Source: Manihot esculenta
Lineage: Eukaryota; Streptophyta; Magnoliopsida; Malpighiales; Euphorbiaceae
Reading direction: 5' to 3'
Assembly: GCF_001659605.2 (NCBI RefSeq)
Contig: NC_035174.2
Span: 4,776,389 to 4,840,388 of the forward strand
DNA: 64,000 nt
How positions within the stretch are numbered: position 1 is the first letter of the stretch; every line of letters starts with the position of its first letter. Positions 34,501 to 45,624 of this stretch are shown here, piece after piece. The notes under the pieces were generated by a model, which saw nothing but the letters and a program-made list of their open reading frames with translations, was not told the origin of the DNA and did not search any database. Made by a program: the position numbers and the translations under genes.

Positions 34501-35200
34501 TATAAGATTTAGTAGAAATCATTTATAAATAAAAATGGCATAACCATCTTATGCCAAAAGGAATTTCTAAATATAAAAAATTGTAAAAATAAAATAAAAT
34601 CAATTGAATTGAATTGAATTTTATAAAAAGATGTAATTTTAAAATAAGGTGAATGTATTATTAAATATTATAATTAAATAAAATATTATTTAAATTGAAT
34701 TATTGCAATTAAGAGGACGAAAAGGTTGAATCTAATTATTGATAATCAAGATCTTAACATTTCATGTTGGCAACTACCAAAGGGTAGGGGCCCATAAAAG
34801 CAAACAACTTATTGTGCTACTTGTAGTAGAAAATGGCAACTAACTGCCTACATGCCCAGCAGGTTCCAGTTTACTGTTAATTATTAGCAAGGGGTAATAA
34901 TAACAGGCGGATTCAATATGTAGGTTGTAAATTGAAAATATCTATCTAGTTACTTTTTTAATATTTGTCAAATATTTTTCATTTTATTGATTAAAAAATA
35001 TTTATTATATTTTCTTACTTCTTAATTGATTATTAATTATTATATTTTATCAGTAAAAAAACGGAGAGTATGAGTCTCATTTGTCAATGTCAAGGGCAAA
35101 GCCATTGTTCAACTGCCAAAACTTCCTAACGACAGGGAATCCCGTAAATCCAAAAATCACGGAGGCACCTGGGTCCCACATGCCCCATTCTTTTTCTACT
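31599..35200. other. Spacer between the UFSP2 relic and the pectate lyase gene
   Basis: About 3.6 kb, largely AT-rich, with poly(A)/poly(T) runs. A less AT-rich island at about 33560-34200 includes accacgtgttg (a G-box half) but no ORF that I can relate to a gene. No tRNA or repeat element was recognised. Confidence 0.45.
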
Positions 35201-35201
35201 T

Positions 35202-35207
35202 TATATA
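35202..35207 (+). promoter_or_regulatory. TATA box of the pectate lyase gene
   Basis: TATATA within ctactttatatacag, about 80 bases upstream of the ATG, followed by a CT-rich leader. Confidence 0.5.
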
Positions 35208-35282
35208 CAGTTATCGTCTCCCTCCAATTGCCCACTCATTTCCCTCCCCTCTTCCCCACTCTAGACCACATAGGACTCACCA

Positions 35283-36796
35283 ATGGCGCTCACTCATCTC
35301 TTTCTCTTTTCTCTCCTCACCATCCCTTCTCTCATTTCCTCTTCCCCAGTTCAGGACCCAGAGCTTGTAATTCACCAAGTCAACAGGTAACTAACCCTTG
35401 CTCAACCATTACAAAGCTTCAGTCTTTACTCTTGTCTGAACATGTACATTAATCCTACGTTGTCTGAAATGTGATGCATTTTCCTTTTTTTTTTTTTTTT
35501 TTTTGTGGCAATGCAGGGCCATTAATGCTTCGAGGAGGAACTTGGGCTATCTCTCTTGTGGAACCGGTAACCCAATTGATGATTGCTGGAGGTGCGACCC
35601 CAACTGGGAGAAGAACCGCCAGCGCCTGGCGGATTGTGCTATTGGGTTCGGTAAGAATGCCATTGGGGGAAGAGATGGAAGAATTTACGTTGTCACAGAT
35701 TCCGGTGACGATGACCCTGTGAACCCTAAGCCAGGGACTCTGAGGCACGCTGTGATTCAAGACGAGCCATTGTGGATCATATTTGCTCGTGACATGACCA
35801 TTCAGTTGAAGGAAGAGCTGATCATGAACTCGTTTAAGACCATCGATGGTAGAGGTGCTAGCGTCCACATTGCTGGTGGTCCGTGCATTACTATACAATA
35901 TGTGACCAACATTATTATTCATGGACTGCACATACATGACTGCAAGCAAGGAGGGAATGCTTATGTGAGGGACTCACCACGGCACTATGGGTGGAGGACT
36001 ATATCAGACGGTGATGGAGTGTCCATCTTTGGTGGTAGCCACGTATGGGTGGACCATAACTCATTGTCAAATTGTAATGATGGTCTAGTTGATGCAATTC
36101 ATGGGTCCACAGCCATCACAATTTCAAACAATTTCATGACCCACCATGATAAAGTAATGTTACTGGGTCACAGCGATTCCTTTACTCAAGACAAGAACAT
36201 GCAGGTCACCATAGCCTTCAATCACTTTGGCGAAGGGCTTGTGCAAAGGATGCCAAGGTAAGCAAAGTAATAGTAAATTTTACTAATTTGTGAATCTTTC
36301 GTGGACCTTTCAGCATAATAATTAATGTTTAATTTTCAAATTTGCAGGTGTAGGCATGGATATTTCCATGTGGTCAACAATGACTACACCCATTGGGAAA
36401 TGTATGCCATTGGAGGTAGTGCAGCCCCAACCATTAACAGCCAAGGCAACAGATTTGTTGCACCTGATGATAGATTCAACAAAGAGGTAAAATTGCTCTT
36501 AACTGAATTAACTAACCCTTTTGAAACTTCTAAAATCCAAGAAATAACGAAAATATTGTGTATATCATATGCAGGTGACAAAATATGAGGATGCACCGGA
36601 AAGTGAATGGAAGAACTGGAATTGGAGGTCAGAGGGAGACCTGATGGTGAATGGTGCATTTTTCACAGCTTCGGGAGCAGGAGCCTCTTCAAGCTACGCT
36701 AAAGCATCAAGCTTGAGTGCTAGACCCTCTTCCCTTGTCGGTACCATAACGGTGGGAGCAGGCGCCCTTAGTTGCAAGAAAGGGTCTCGTTGCTGA
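35283..36796 (+). CDS. Secreted pectate lyase (polysaccharide lyase family 1)
   Basis: Four exons: 35283-35386, 35517-36257, 36348-36486 and 36575-36796, in phase, 1206 nt, 401 residues. A hydrophobic signal peptide ([16 protein letters not shown]) is followed by the [21 protein letters not shown] block, the PL1 core with [25 protein letters not shown] (calcium-binding Asp residues) and [20 protein letters not shown] (catalytic Arg region). The enzyme cleaves de-esterified homogalacturonan in the cell wall by beta-elimination and needs calcium. The length is typical of plant pectate-lyase-like proteins. No defect is seen. Which paralogue group it belongs to cannot be told without alignment. 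It stands alone, with about 3.6 kb on the left and more than 6 kb on the right free of genes. Confidence 0.94.
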
Positions 36797-38697
36797 TTGT
36801 GTTAATTCGTCAGTGATTAATGATCACACTATTTCTTAATTACCAGTGAGATTTAATTAATTGTGTTGGACCATGGCTAGTTAGAAGGAGAGTAAGTCTC
36901 ATGGGTTGGCCTCTTCCTTCTTTTTTGTATACTCGTTCTTATCCCTTCCTTTGTACCCTACCTTGATTATTACAACCTCGGCCTGTTACTCTTAGAACCG
37001 TTAAGGATTCTGCTTGAGAATCTTGATGGGCTTAGAGAAAACAAGTGCAGAAGTGTTGATAGTACAATATGTATATGATTGTCTATTCATGTTTAAGGTG
37101 TCCCTCTCTGTCTTTTACTCTGCTTATCTCTCGCACACAAATGGCAATAACTTTCGACGAATAATGAAAAAACCACCGAAATACCAATTGCAAGTGAAGA
37201 CAGAAAAGAAAAGTCTCGAGTCTCAACCATATGTACGTTTAATGCAAGTGACTAATGCAAACAACAACCGCAAATTTTAAAGTTTGAAACAAGAAGCTTC
37301 ATGTAGACAAAGTTCATTCCAAGACTGAAAGTTCATGCAAGAAGACGAAATACCCATTCAATCAACCTATTTATTTTCAATCTCAAATAGAAAGACAACC
37401 CTTGTTTAGTTTTTACATCTTACTTCATTTTTTTAAATCGCCATTATGCTCATGTATCGATGCATTTAAGTTCAAGAAACTTTAATAGCATACAACGAAA
37501 AAGGAAACACCCAAAGGTCAAACAAAATGGCTCCATTTTTTTGATTTTGGAGTAGCATGCATATAGATTTGTGGCGCGAGGAGAAAAGGAGGAAGAAGCA
37601 CATGCAAGCCAGTTTTTAACTTCTTTTTATGGATTGGTCACTTGTTGGAATAAACCCTGGTTTCAACTGCATCTTTGACAAAGTTGCACACAATCCTCAA
37701 CATAATACTTTTCATTCATGGCTTCCAGAACCCGCACATGCATTTCTCAATTCTCAAGTGGGCTATACTGAAGCATCCACTCATCTGGCTGTATTCATCT
37801 CCCTACCTCTACGTCGATGCATATTGTACTTTGTAATTGGTCCGTATGTGCCAGTATTAATTAGGACTGGAGAATTTGTTATCTTGCCACATAAGATGAA
37901 CCGCCGACCAGGTGGGCGCTGATGCTGGAAGGCGACATTTGGATTTGAACTTTGCCACTCCCACTAATCCATGTGAGCATGATCCAGGCAAATGGTTTGT
38001 ATTTGCATGGTAGAGACCAAAGAAGATCAGATAGGCCTTCTTTGGGTCCACTTAATGGGCGCTTAACCTTCTGGTTCTTGTTGTTCAAGTGGCCATGGAT
38101 TGCACACGCAGGATCTCTACATTATCAGTTTAATTATTACCACAAACGAGTGCGAGCATACTTGAATCCTACTCGGTTGATGCACATGTTCTGCAGGCAA
38201 GATCATAAAAACCATTAAAACCTAACTGAGGCTTATTTAGACATAGCCGACAATCTCTTTGACAGATGTTGTATACCCTCCATGCATTTGGCCAGACAGT
38301 ATAGTTAAGGTTAAACTAACATGATATCTTTCGCATTGGCTGTGTGTGTGAAAAGGGTTAGTTTTGGTTGTGAGGATTAGGCTAATTAATTTGATTAATG
38401 CAAAGAAGTTTAAGTTTAAATTCAATTTAAGGGATTTTGCTCAGTTAAGAGTAATGGACCAAGCCATGTGGCGTATAATTATTGGAAATTGACCTAGATG
38501 TAGTGTGACTAGGACATATAGAAAATGAGCCATCATCTGAAAACTAAAAGCAAAAGCTTGATCATGTGCGCCACGTGAGTGAGATTTTGACCTATCACCA
38601 AGCAATTCACAGAGCTAATCGCCCATATTGCGTGGCAAAGCTGATTAGATTGGAAATTGACTCATGGGTCTTTCACAATTTAATGGCCATCTGCTAT
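36797..38697. other. Pectate lyase 3' flank and spacer
   Basis: The first about 250 bases probably hold the 3'-UTR. A small hairpin (gaccaaagaag / cttctttgggtc, 38015-38048) is the only structure I can support. The ORFs are short and unrelated to known families. Confidence 0.4.
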
Positions 38698-38833
38698 GCC
38701 TAAAATCACAAAGTCGTAGCTCTGATTATTGCAAGCATCAGGGGTTGGGTTGAATATCTACTGCCATTTAATTCTTTAGCAATGGGGAAATGCTTTTCAT
38801 TCAAAGTTGTCTCCAGACTTTGTGATTTTAGGC
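38698..38833. repeat. Perfect 18-bp inverted repeat with a ~100-base loop
   Basis: GCCTAAAATCACAAAGTC at 38698-38715 returns as its exact reverse complement at 38816-38833. The bases inside the arms pair only partly (an AAGCAT / ATGCTT block). The transcript could fold as one stem-loop. It may be a small MITE or a young hairpin RNA locus; no known miRNA was recognised. Confidence 0.6.
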
Positions 38834-39234
38834 CAATACCATATTAATTCTGCTAGCCATGTAGCACATTGGTAAGAAAATGGATCTAAGAAGCTATACA
38901 TTCAGACCAAAGTGTGTGTCCATGGTTTCCCTGGTTCTGGGGTTAGCCAAGGTTCTTGGACTTCCCAAGCATTTAATCCATTGTTGAATTCGGTTGCTTT
39001 AAAGTAATGGCATTGACTAGTTATTAGAGAGACAAGCTGGTACATTAGTAGATTGGCCTTTTTTATTATTATTATTTTCAGCTAAAGAGAAAAGAAAGAT
39101 GAATTACAACTTGAAAACGTAGCAGATGCATAACAGTGACAGGGGATGAAGAAGCCCAGCATGCTGGATTTGTGTATGAATATGGCCTTGCACATTGCGC
39201 TTGAGAATAATGACGCAAAAGGCGGCTGCCATAT

Positions 39235-39437
39235 TGGGCCTATAAGAGTCTGTTTGCATGCCTAGATTACCATATAATGAGAAAAGGCCCACAAGTCAAA
39301 AGCTAGTAGCTGAATAAGAAACTGTGATTGCTTGGGCCGCTCGCGGGTATGGCAGGCGGACACCAACACCTCGCCTAAACGAAAACGCACCGTTGCATCT
39401 TGCGGCCGCTTTTGGGTTCAAAAGCAAGATGGCCCAA
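39235..39437. promoter_or_regulatory. Cluster of four TGGGCC/GGCCCA elements
   Basis: TGGGCC at 39235 and 39333 and GGCCCA at 39286 and 39432, all within about 200 bases, beside a GC-rich patch with a NotI-like gcggccgc. In plants such clusters mark promoters of housekeeping genes. No matching gene is seen on either side. Confidence 0.3.
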
Positions 39438-39539
39438 TAACAATATTTACACTGGCTCTTATTTATGTGCATGGGCTGGCTTGCCATCGTTGCATCTATC
39501 GCCTGTTACATTCTGTTTAAAATGAGTCGGAGTATAATA

Positions 39540-42500
39540 AGATCTTTTTAAGATATAATTTTATAAAGATAAGATTTTTCATAGTTTTTAAATTTTAATA
39601 ATTTTTTATTATTTAATAAAAAGATAAGATGTATTAAAAGTTTTCAAAAATTATAAAATTTTTATTTTAAAATCTCTTATTCTCTCCTAAACATAAATTT
39701 AAAATTCTTGAACCTTAAAAGACCTTCATCATCTTAAAAAACCCCTTAGCAGACTTCTTTTAAATTGAGGGCAATGTTGCCACGTACCGTCTTTTTAAAA
39801 AACAACATAATGTATCATTTTTTTAATACTATATAACAAACATAAACAATCTGCATATGGTCATTAGAAAATTCTAGAAATACTTATCCTTTTGTTTAAA
39901 TCCCACATGACTGCCAATCTAATATAACGACTTGAAAATATCCAAATAACTCTATCATCAAAACTCAATGGATAATAATTATTATCTGGCACCGCGGCGC
40001 ACCACCGTGGACCTTATTACATCATTTCTTCTTTTTCTTTTTTTTGTTGTTTAAATTGCATCCTTAGAATTTAAAATATGCGTCGGCCCCGCCATTGAGC
40101 CATAGCCAGCCATCTAGCTTTTATTTGATGCAAGCGGGCCATGTTGGCAATATTTCAATGAAGACGGATTGGATTTCGCAAGCTAAATACGTGTCATTCA
40201 TTTATTTTAGAAGTGAGGAGAATTTTTATCATAAATTAGTAATTTCATATGAATATAATATATGAAGTAATAAATTAATAATATAGTTATATTTTTAATA
40301 TTATGATTGTATGATACATTAAATATTTTTACTTTTAATCATTTATTTTCAGAAAATTATCTGTTATAAACTTATTTTCTACCTAAAGTGACAAATATAA
40401 TTTAATATCTCGGTGAGAGGATGAAGTTTTGGGTGATGTGGATGAGAAGGGGTCACACGTCAGACGGAGGTAAGACTCTTGAGATCTCGAAGGGCCACTT
40501 ATTAGAAATCCGACCTTGACGTGGCTTATCCATTCCATGTCAGATTTTGTTGGTTCCCTGTGTCAATTTTTTATTTTCCCTTTTTCTCCCGTTTTTCCTC
40601 GCCGATATTTTTTAATTATCGTCTATCCAATCCGCACCGTTTAGGATAAATAACAAGCAAAAAAAATCTTGAGGCCTGCAACTCCCAGGGATAAACATGG
40701 AAGTGGAGGTGTAATTTCTGTTGGACTGACAATAGTTGCGTGTCCAACACGCACCCATGGAGAAATAATTTGGGCGACTTTTTTTTATTTAATGGCGAAA
40801 TGTAATATTTAATTTTTAAAATTTATCATTAATAGTGATTTATTATTTTATTATTAATAATAATTTAATTTTATATTTTACTTCTATAACACATCGAAGC
40901 CTCTCATGCTATTTTATTTATTTTTTTATTAGTTTTGAAATTAAATTATTCACTAATTTTATATATTATAATTATATCATTAATTTTAAAATTAATTACA
41001 ATTTCATATATAGTATTCATCTCTGATATTTCACTTTTCTATAAAAGATAAAGAATAAAAAAATAAAATTAATTATTATAAAATTAAAAGATGAAATTAT
41101 TAATTATTATGTTATGTATGGATTATATAATAATTTAATTTTAAAATGAGAAAAAATTGATGGAATAATTTAAAATGTATGATAAAAGCAAAATCAATCA
41201 ATTAAATAGTTTAATTTTTAAATATTAAAAATGACGTCATTATTCGTAATAAAATTTACAATCTAAATCATAAATTTTCCATATTTTGGTCTCATCCAAT
41301 TATAATGATAAAATTCAATCAAGCTCTTTTATTTTAAATAAATAAACAATGAATTTAAATTGATTTATTTCTTTCATCATTCTTATTATTTATAAATTAA
41401 ATATAAATATTTATATTTAGTTTTATAAATAACAATCATTTTTATGATATTAAATTTTTTTTAAGAAAACTATTATTAAATATTTTTATATTTGAAATTT
41501 AAAATTTATATATTTTTTTACCATTAAAAAATATAAGGTAGGATATATTCTCTTTCTTTCATAATTTAAAAAAATAATACGATAAAGTTTTTATTGCAAT
41601 CATAAATGTATTAAATATTAATCTCAATACTAAAATAAATTAAATTGTAAAAAAATAAAATAGTTATTAAATTAAAAAGAGCACAACCAAATTTAATGCT
41701 AAAATAAAAAAAAATAAAGAATAAAAAGGAAGTTTTAAGAGATTAAATAATTCTAGTATAAATAAGCCTTCAATAAAATCATTTCTTACAAAATTTAAAT
41801 AATTAATTATAATTTAAAATTAATTTTTATAAAATTTTAAAAATTAATTTTTATGTTGACAACTTCTCAAATATAAAAATTAATAAAACATAATTAAATT
41901 TATTTTATTATAATTCTATTTAATTTTATTTTATTTAAAAAAAATATTTAAAATATTTATTAATATTTAATATTTTTAAGATAATATAATTAAAAAATTA
42001 ATAAAAAATTATCTTTCTTCTTAATATATATAAAAAAATAAAATTAATAAAAATGATGAAATGGAAAAAATAATTTAAAAGTAATCTTCATAACTGCCAT
42101 TAATCATAGGTCAAAGATTTTTTTTTTTAAATAAATTAATGGATATCGTTTACGATTCATTTAAGATTTAGTTAATGACTCACCTTTCTATTCTAATTTA
42201 AAATAGATTTTTTTCGATAACTGAAATTTAAATTTGGAATCCTGATTCAAATGGATATTCTTCCCTTTCAAACTATGATTTTCATTAAATATTGATAATT
42301 TTATATTTTTCAATTTAATTTTTTATTTATTCAGGTTCCAAAGAAAAAAAAAGTTCCCTGCTGCTAATCAATTAAAAATTAAGTAATAACAGAATACTTT
42401 GACTATAATTTTCTAAAGAGATATTCCTCCCTTGGAAATTAGGAGAATTTATTTATTTATATATTTTTTGAATTTATAAAATTTGTAGAATGAACTTGTA

Positions 42501-42900
42501 AATTGAAAAAAAAAAATTGTAAATTAAAATTTTATTTATGAAATTTAATGTATTATTAAGTAAAATTACCTTTTCCCTTTCAAATGTTTTTATTTTTAAA
42601 ACTATTTTTATTTCATTTTTAATTTTCGTTATTTAATTTTGATCTTCTATATATTTTATATTTTAATTTTTATATTTTTATCAAGTTTCATATGAAAATA
42701 GAAAAATGCGGATAAAAATATAAAGATTTATTGTTTTTTATAATCATCTTAATAAATTTTAAAGTATCTAAATAATCTTAATAATTTTCAAAATATTTAA
42801 ATAATATTAATTAATTTTAATATATTTAAATAAAAAAACGTGTGGATTCTCACTTATAAAGAAACGTGGAGTAATTCTGATTCCATGCCTTCCTTCAAAT
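39540..42900. other. Very AT-rich spacer upstream of BT2
   Basis: About 3.4 kb made mostly of A and T, with long AAATTTAT-like stretches. No ORF of credible composition, no RNA gene and no element ends are recognisable. Confidence 0.55.
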
Positions 42901-42960
42901 GAGTTACGCACCTCTTAGTTATTATTATTATTATTTTTTGGATTGGATGTGTTATCCACG

Positions 42961-42966
42961 CACGTG
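42961..42966 (+). promoter_or_regulatory. G-box (CACGTG) in the BT2 promoter
   Basis: A perfect CACGTG sits 28 bases upstream of the nearest TATA box, in a GC-richer patch (ccacgcacgtgaaaagcgcgtgg). BT2 is known in Arabidopsis to respond to light, clock, sugar and nitrate, which suits a G-box. The link here is inferred. Confidence 0.5.
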
Positions 42967-42993
42967 AAAAGCGCGTGGTGAATATTTGTCGTC

Positions 42994-43000
42994 TATAAAA
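42994..43000 (+). promoter_or_regulatory. TATA box of BT2
   Basis: TATAAAA 135 bases before the ATG. A second TATAAA at 43055 is an alternative; which one is used decides whether the short upstream ORF is in the leader. Confidence 0.5.
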
Positions 43001-43049
43001 TTTTCGTGCATTCTTAATTCGCTGGCTCAGGGGGACTCCTCTGCCTCAG

Positions 43050-43085
43050 ATGTCTATAAATTTGAGGGACAATCCATTCCATTGA
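43050..43085 (+). other. Possible short upstream ORF in the BT2 leader
   Basis: ATG followed by ten sense codons and TGA (MSINLRDNPFH), ending 49 bases before the BT2 ATG. It lies in the mRNA only if transcription starts from the upstream TATA box. Confidence 0.3.
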
Positions 43086-43134
43086 CATTACAATATAGCG
43101 CAAAAAATCTAGAGGCGTGTTTTCTCCTCCAACT

Positions 43135-45624
43135 ATGGGAGAAGCGCATTATGCAACCGCAACCACCACCTTCTCCGGCGATTTCTACCCTTGTCAAATC
43201 GCCAATCAAAATTATCGTGAATTGCCTAAACCCGACGTTCAAATTATTACCTCCGGTGGTCTACGCATTCCGGCGCACAGTAGTGTCCTGGTATTTATTT
43301 ATTCTCGTTTTGTTTATCTTTATCCGCGATTTGCAAGATATTTGACTAATTTTAGCCTTTTTTGTTTCTTTATTGCGATGATATAGGCATCCGTGTCATC
43401 CGTGCTTGAGAATATTATTGATAGACCCCTCAAGCATCGCAGCTCCGAGAGAATTATTCCCATTCTCGGCGTTCCTTGCGATGCCGTTGCGTCGTTCATT
43501 CGGTTCATATATTCCTCCAGGTTAGTTTTTTGCGTATTTGTTAATATGTTGATCTTGGCCATGCATTAGATAATTCAAACTGATCGGACGGATGGTCTAA
43601 TTTGACGGCTGATTAGTCATTAGGTTCAACATTATAAGAAAAAAATAGAGATGATTTGTTAATACTTTGCCTTTGAATATGTTCCAAGCCATTTATTTTA
43701 GTCGATGACCGCAAACTAGGCCATTTCGATTTCGATTTCGATTCCTCTGAACTTGGAGGAAGAATTTTAATTGATTGACAACTCTGTACATATATCCTCA
43801 AATGACGGAAGTGGCCCTGCTGCAGGTGCGATGAGGAGGAGCTGGAGAAGTATGGGATCCATCTACTGGCATTATCCCATGTTTATCTGGTCCCAAATCT
43901 GAAGCAGAGGTGCGCCAAGGCTGTGGGTCAACATTTGACGATTGAGAATGTGGTCGACGTGCTTCAATTGGCAAGACTCTGCGATGCACCGGACCTTTAC
44001 CTCAAGTGCATGAAGTTGGTTAATGGCCATTTCAAGGCTGTACAGAAGACTGAAGGATGGAAATTCGTGCAAAATCATGACCCTTGGCTAGAACTCGAGA
44101 TTCTCCAATTCATCGATGAAGCTGAATTGGTACTTTCCTAGTAAAATTCTAAAAATTTTGTCATCTGTTTGAATGGGTGCTTGAAACTAACTTCCCTATT
44201 ATGTTATTAACAATGGTTGTGAAATCATTATCAGAGGAAAAAGAAATCGAGGAGGCATAGGGAGGAGCAGAGCCTGTACATGGAGCTGAGTGTAGCAATG
44301 GACTGCTTAGAGCACATATGCACCGAAGGATGCACGAGCGTCGGGCCGTATGACATGCAGCCCACCAAGAAGAGAGGACCGTGTAGCAAGTTTTCCACAT
44401 GTCAAGGTATCCAGCTTCTGATCAAGCACTTCGCCACCTGTAAGAATCGCGTTAATGGAGGTTGCTCCCGTTGTAAGCGGATGTGGCAGCTACTAAGGCT
44501 TCACTCTTCCATATGTGACCAGCTTGAGTCATGCAAAGTTCCTCTTTGCAGGTAATTAACTAGATCCTTTCTATTTTGTGACATGTGATAATCCTTAATA
44601 AAGGGTCAGTTTCGATGATCTGAAAATTTGAAGGCACTTCTATTGTGTCTCTGAGTCAAATTGCTCAATTTATTTTGTGCTGGACGTGGACCACATGCCA
44701 GCTAAAACTTTTTCCCCTCTTAAGGATGTTTTTCCTTTTGTATCCCTTTGAAATTATAGGCTATTGTTGTTTTTGAGATGCTCATTTAAAAAATTTATTA
44801 GTTTCAATAATAATATAGCAATATAACAATATGAGTGGAGGGTATATTAAAAAGATATTTTTAATTTATCGTTTAATTATATTAGATACATTTTTTTAAT
44901 ACATATGAAAATAACTGTTGGTCTAACTTTAGTGGTAAATAATATTTTAATATTAATGTAGGGTCAGCTTGTGGGATGTCTTTGATTCTTCAATGCTAAT
45001 TTGTTTGCTTCCTAAAGTTCACAAGTAGTGGTTGGCTTGTCGCGTTAATTGCTTAATCTAACATCAAACTTCCTGGCTGAAATTTCTGACCCTTTGGGAT
45101 TATTCCCTGCTATTCTAATGCTAGACTCTGTCGGACAAAAAAAATCTCAACATGCCCATTAATCCATCCAAAAGCAAACAATACTGATTTATCAACTCCC
45201 AAATGAGATAAGAAGACATCATGCCAAGTGATAAAAAAAATATCTAAAAAAAAGTGCAGTATTGATGATGCGTCCTTTTTCTGGTGCTAATAAAGTAGAG
45301 GGTATTAATTAAATGGTCCGTTAGGAACTGTGAAAAATAAAAAAGAAAAGAAATTCCTAAAGGTGCAATACTGACAATGTCTTTTTTCTGGTGCAATAAC
45401 ATAGAGAGTCCATATCCTTATCCTTGATGTTTTGTGGATGTTACAGGCAATTCAAATTGAAAATGCAACAAGAGAAAAAGGGAGATGATCCTTTATGGAG
45501 GTTACTGGTAAAGAAGGTAGCGTCTGCCAGAGTTATGTCTTCTCTCAAATTGCTCAAGAGGAAAAGAGAAGAGCAACCGAGGGAGATGGTACAGGACCAT
45601 GGGTTAAGGACCTTCAGATTGTAA
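43135..45624 (+). CDS. BT2: BTB/POZ and TAZ domain-containing protein (BT2 type)
   Basis: Five exons: 43135-43290, 43387-43520, 43826-44129, 44235-44551 and 45447-45624, in phase, 1089 nt, 362 residues (Arabidopsis BT2 is 364 from memory). The BTB domain is at about 33-125 (DVQIITSGGLRIPAHSSVL onward), a BACK-like linker follows, and the TAZ zinc domain is at about 210-310 with its His/Cys set (HICTEGC, HFATCKNR, GGCSRC, LHSSICDQ, CKVPLCR). The C-terminal basic helix (WRLLVKKVASARVMSSLKLL) is the calmodulin-binding end. Plant-only BT proteins act as CUL3 adaptors and nuclear regulators in sugar, nitrate, auxin and telomerase control. The start at 43135 is the first ATG in the BTB frame. Intron 4 is about 0.9 kb. 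No defect is seen. Confidence 0.94.

Noticed and set aside
35471..35722. ORFs in other frames over the pectate lyase second exon
   Set aside because: Overlap a well-supported coding exon and begin in the poly(T) of the intron.
38941..38970. TAGCCAAGG reminiscent of miR169
   Set aside because: Only the first nine bases match; the remainder differs and no complementary star arm with CCTTGGCT is found nearby.
40835..41026. 63-residue ORF rich in Ile, Tyr, Phe and Asn
   Set aside because: Simple product of AT-rich DNA with no family features.
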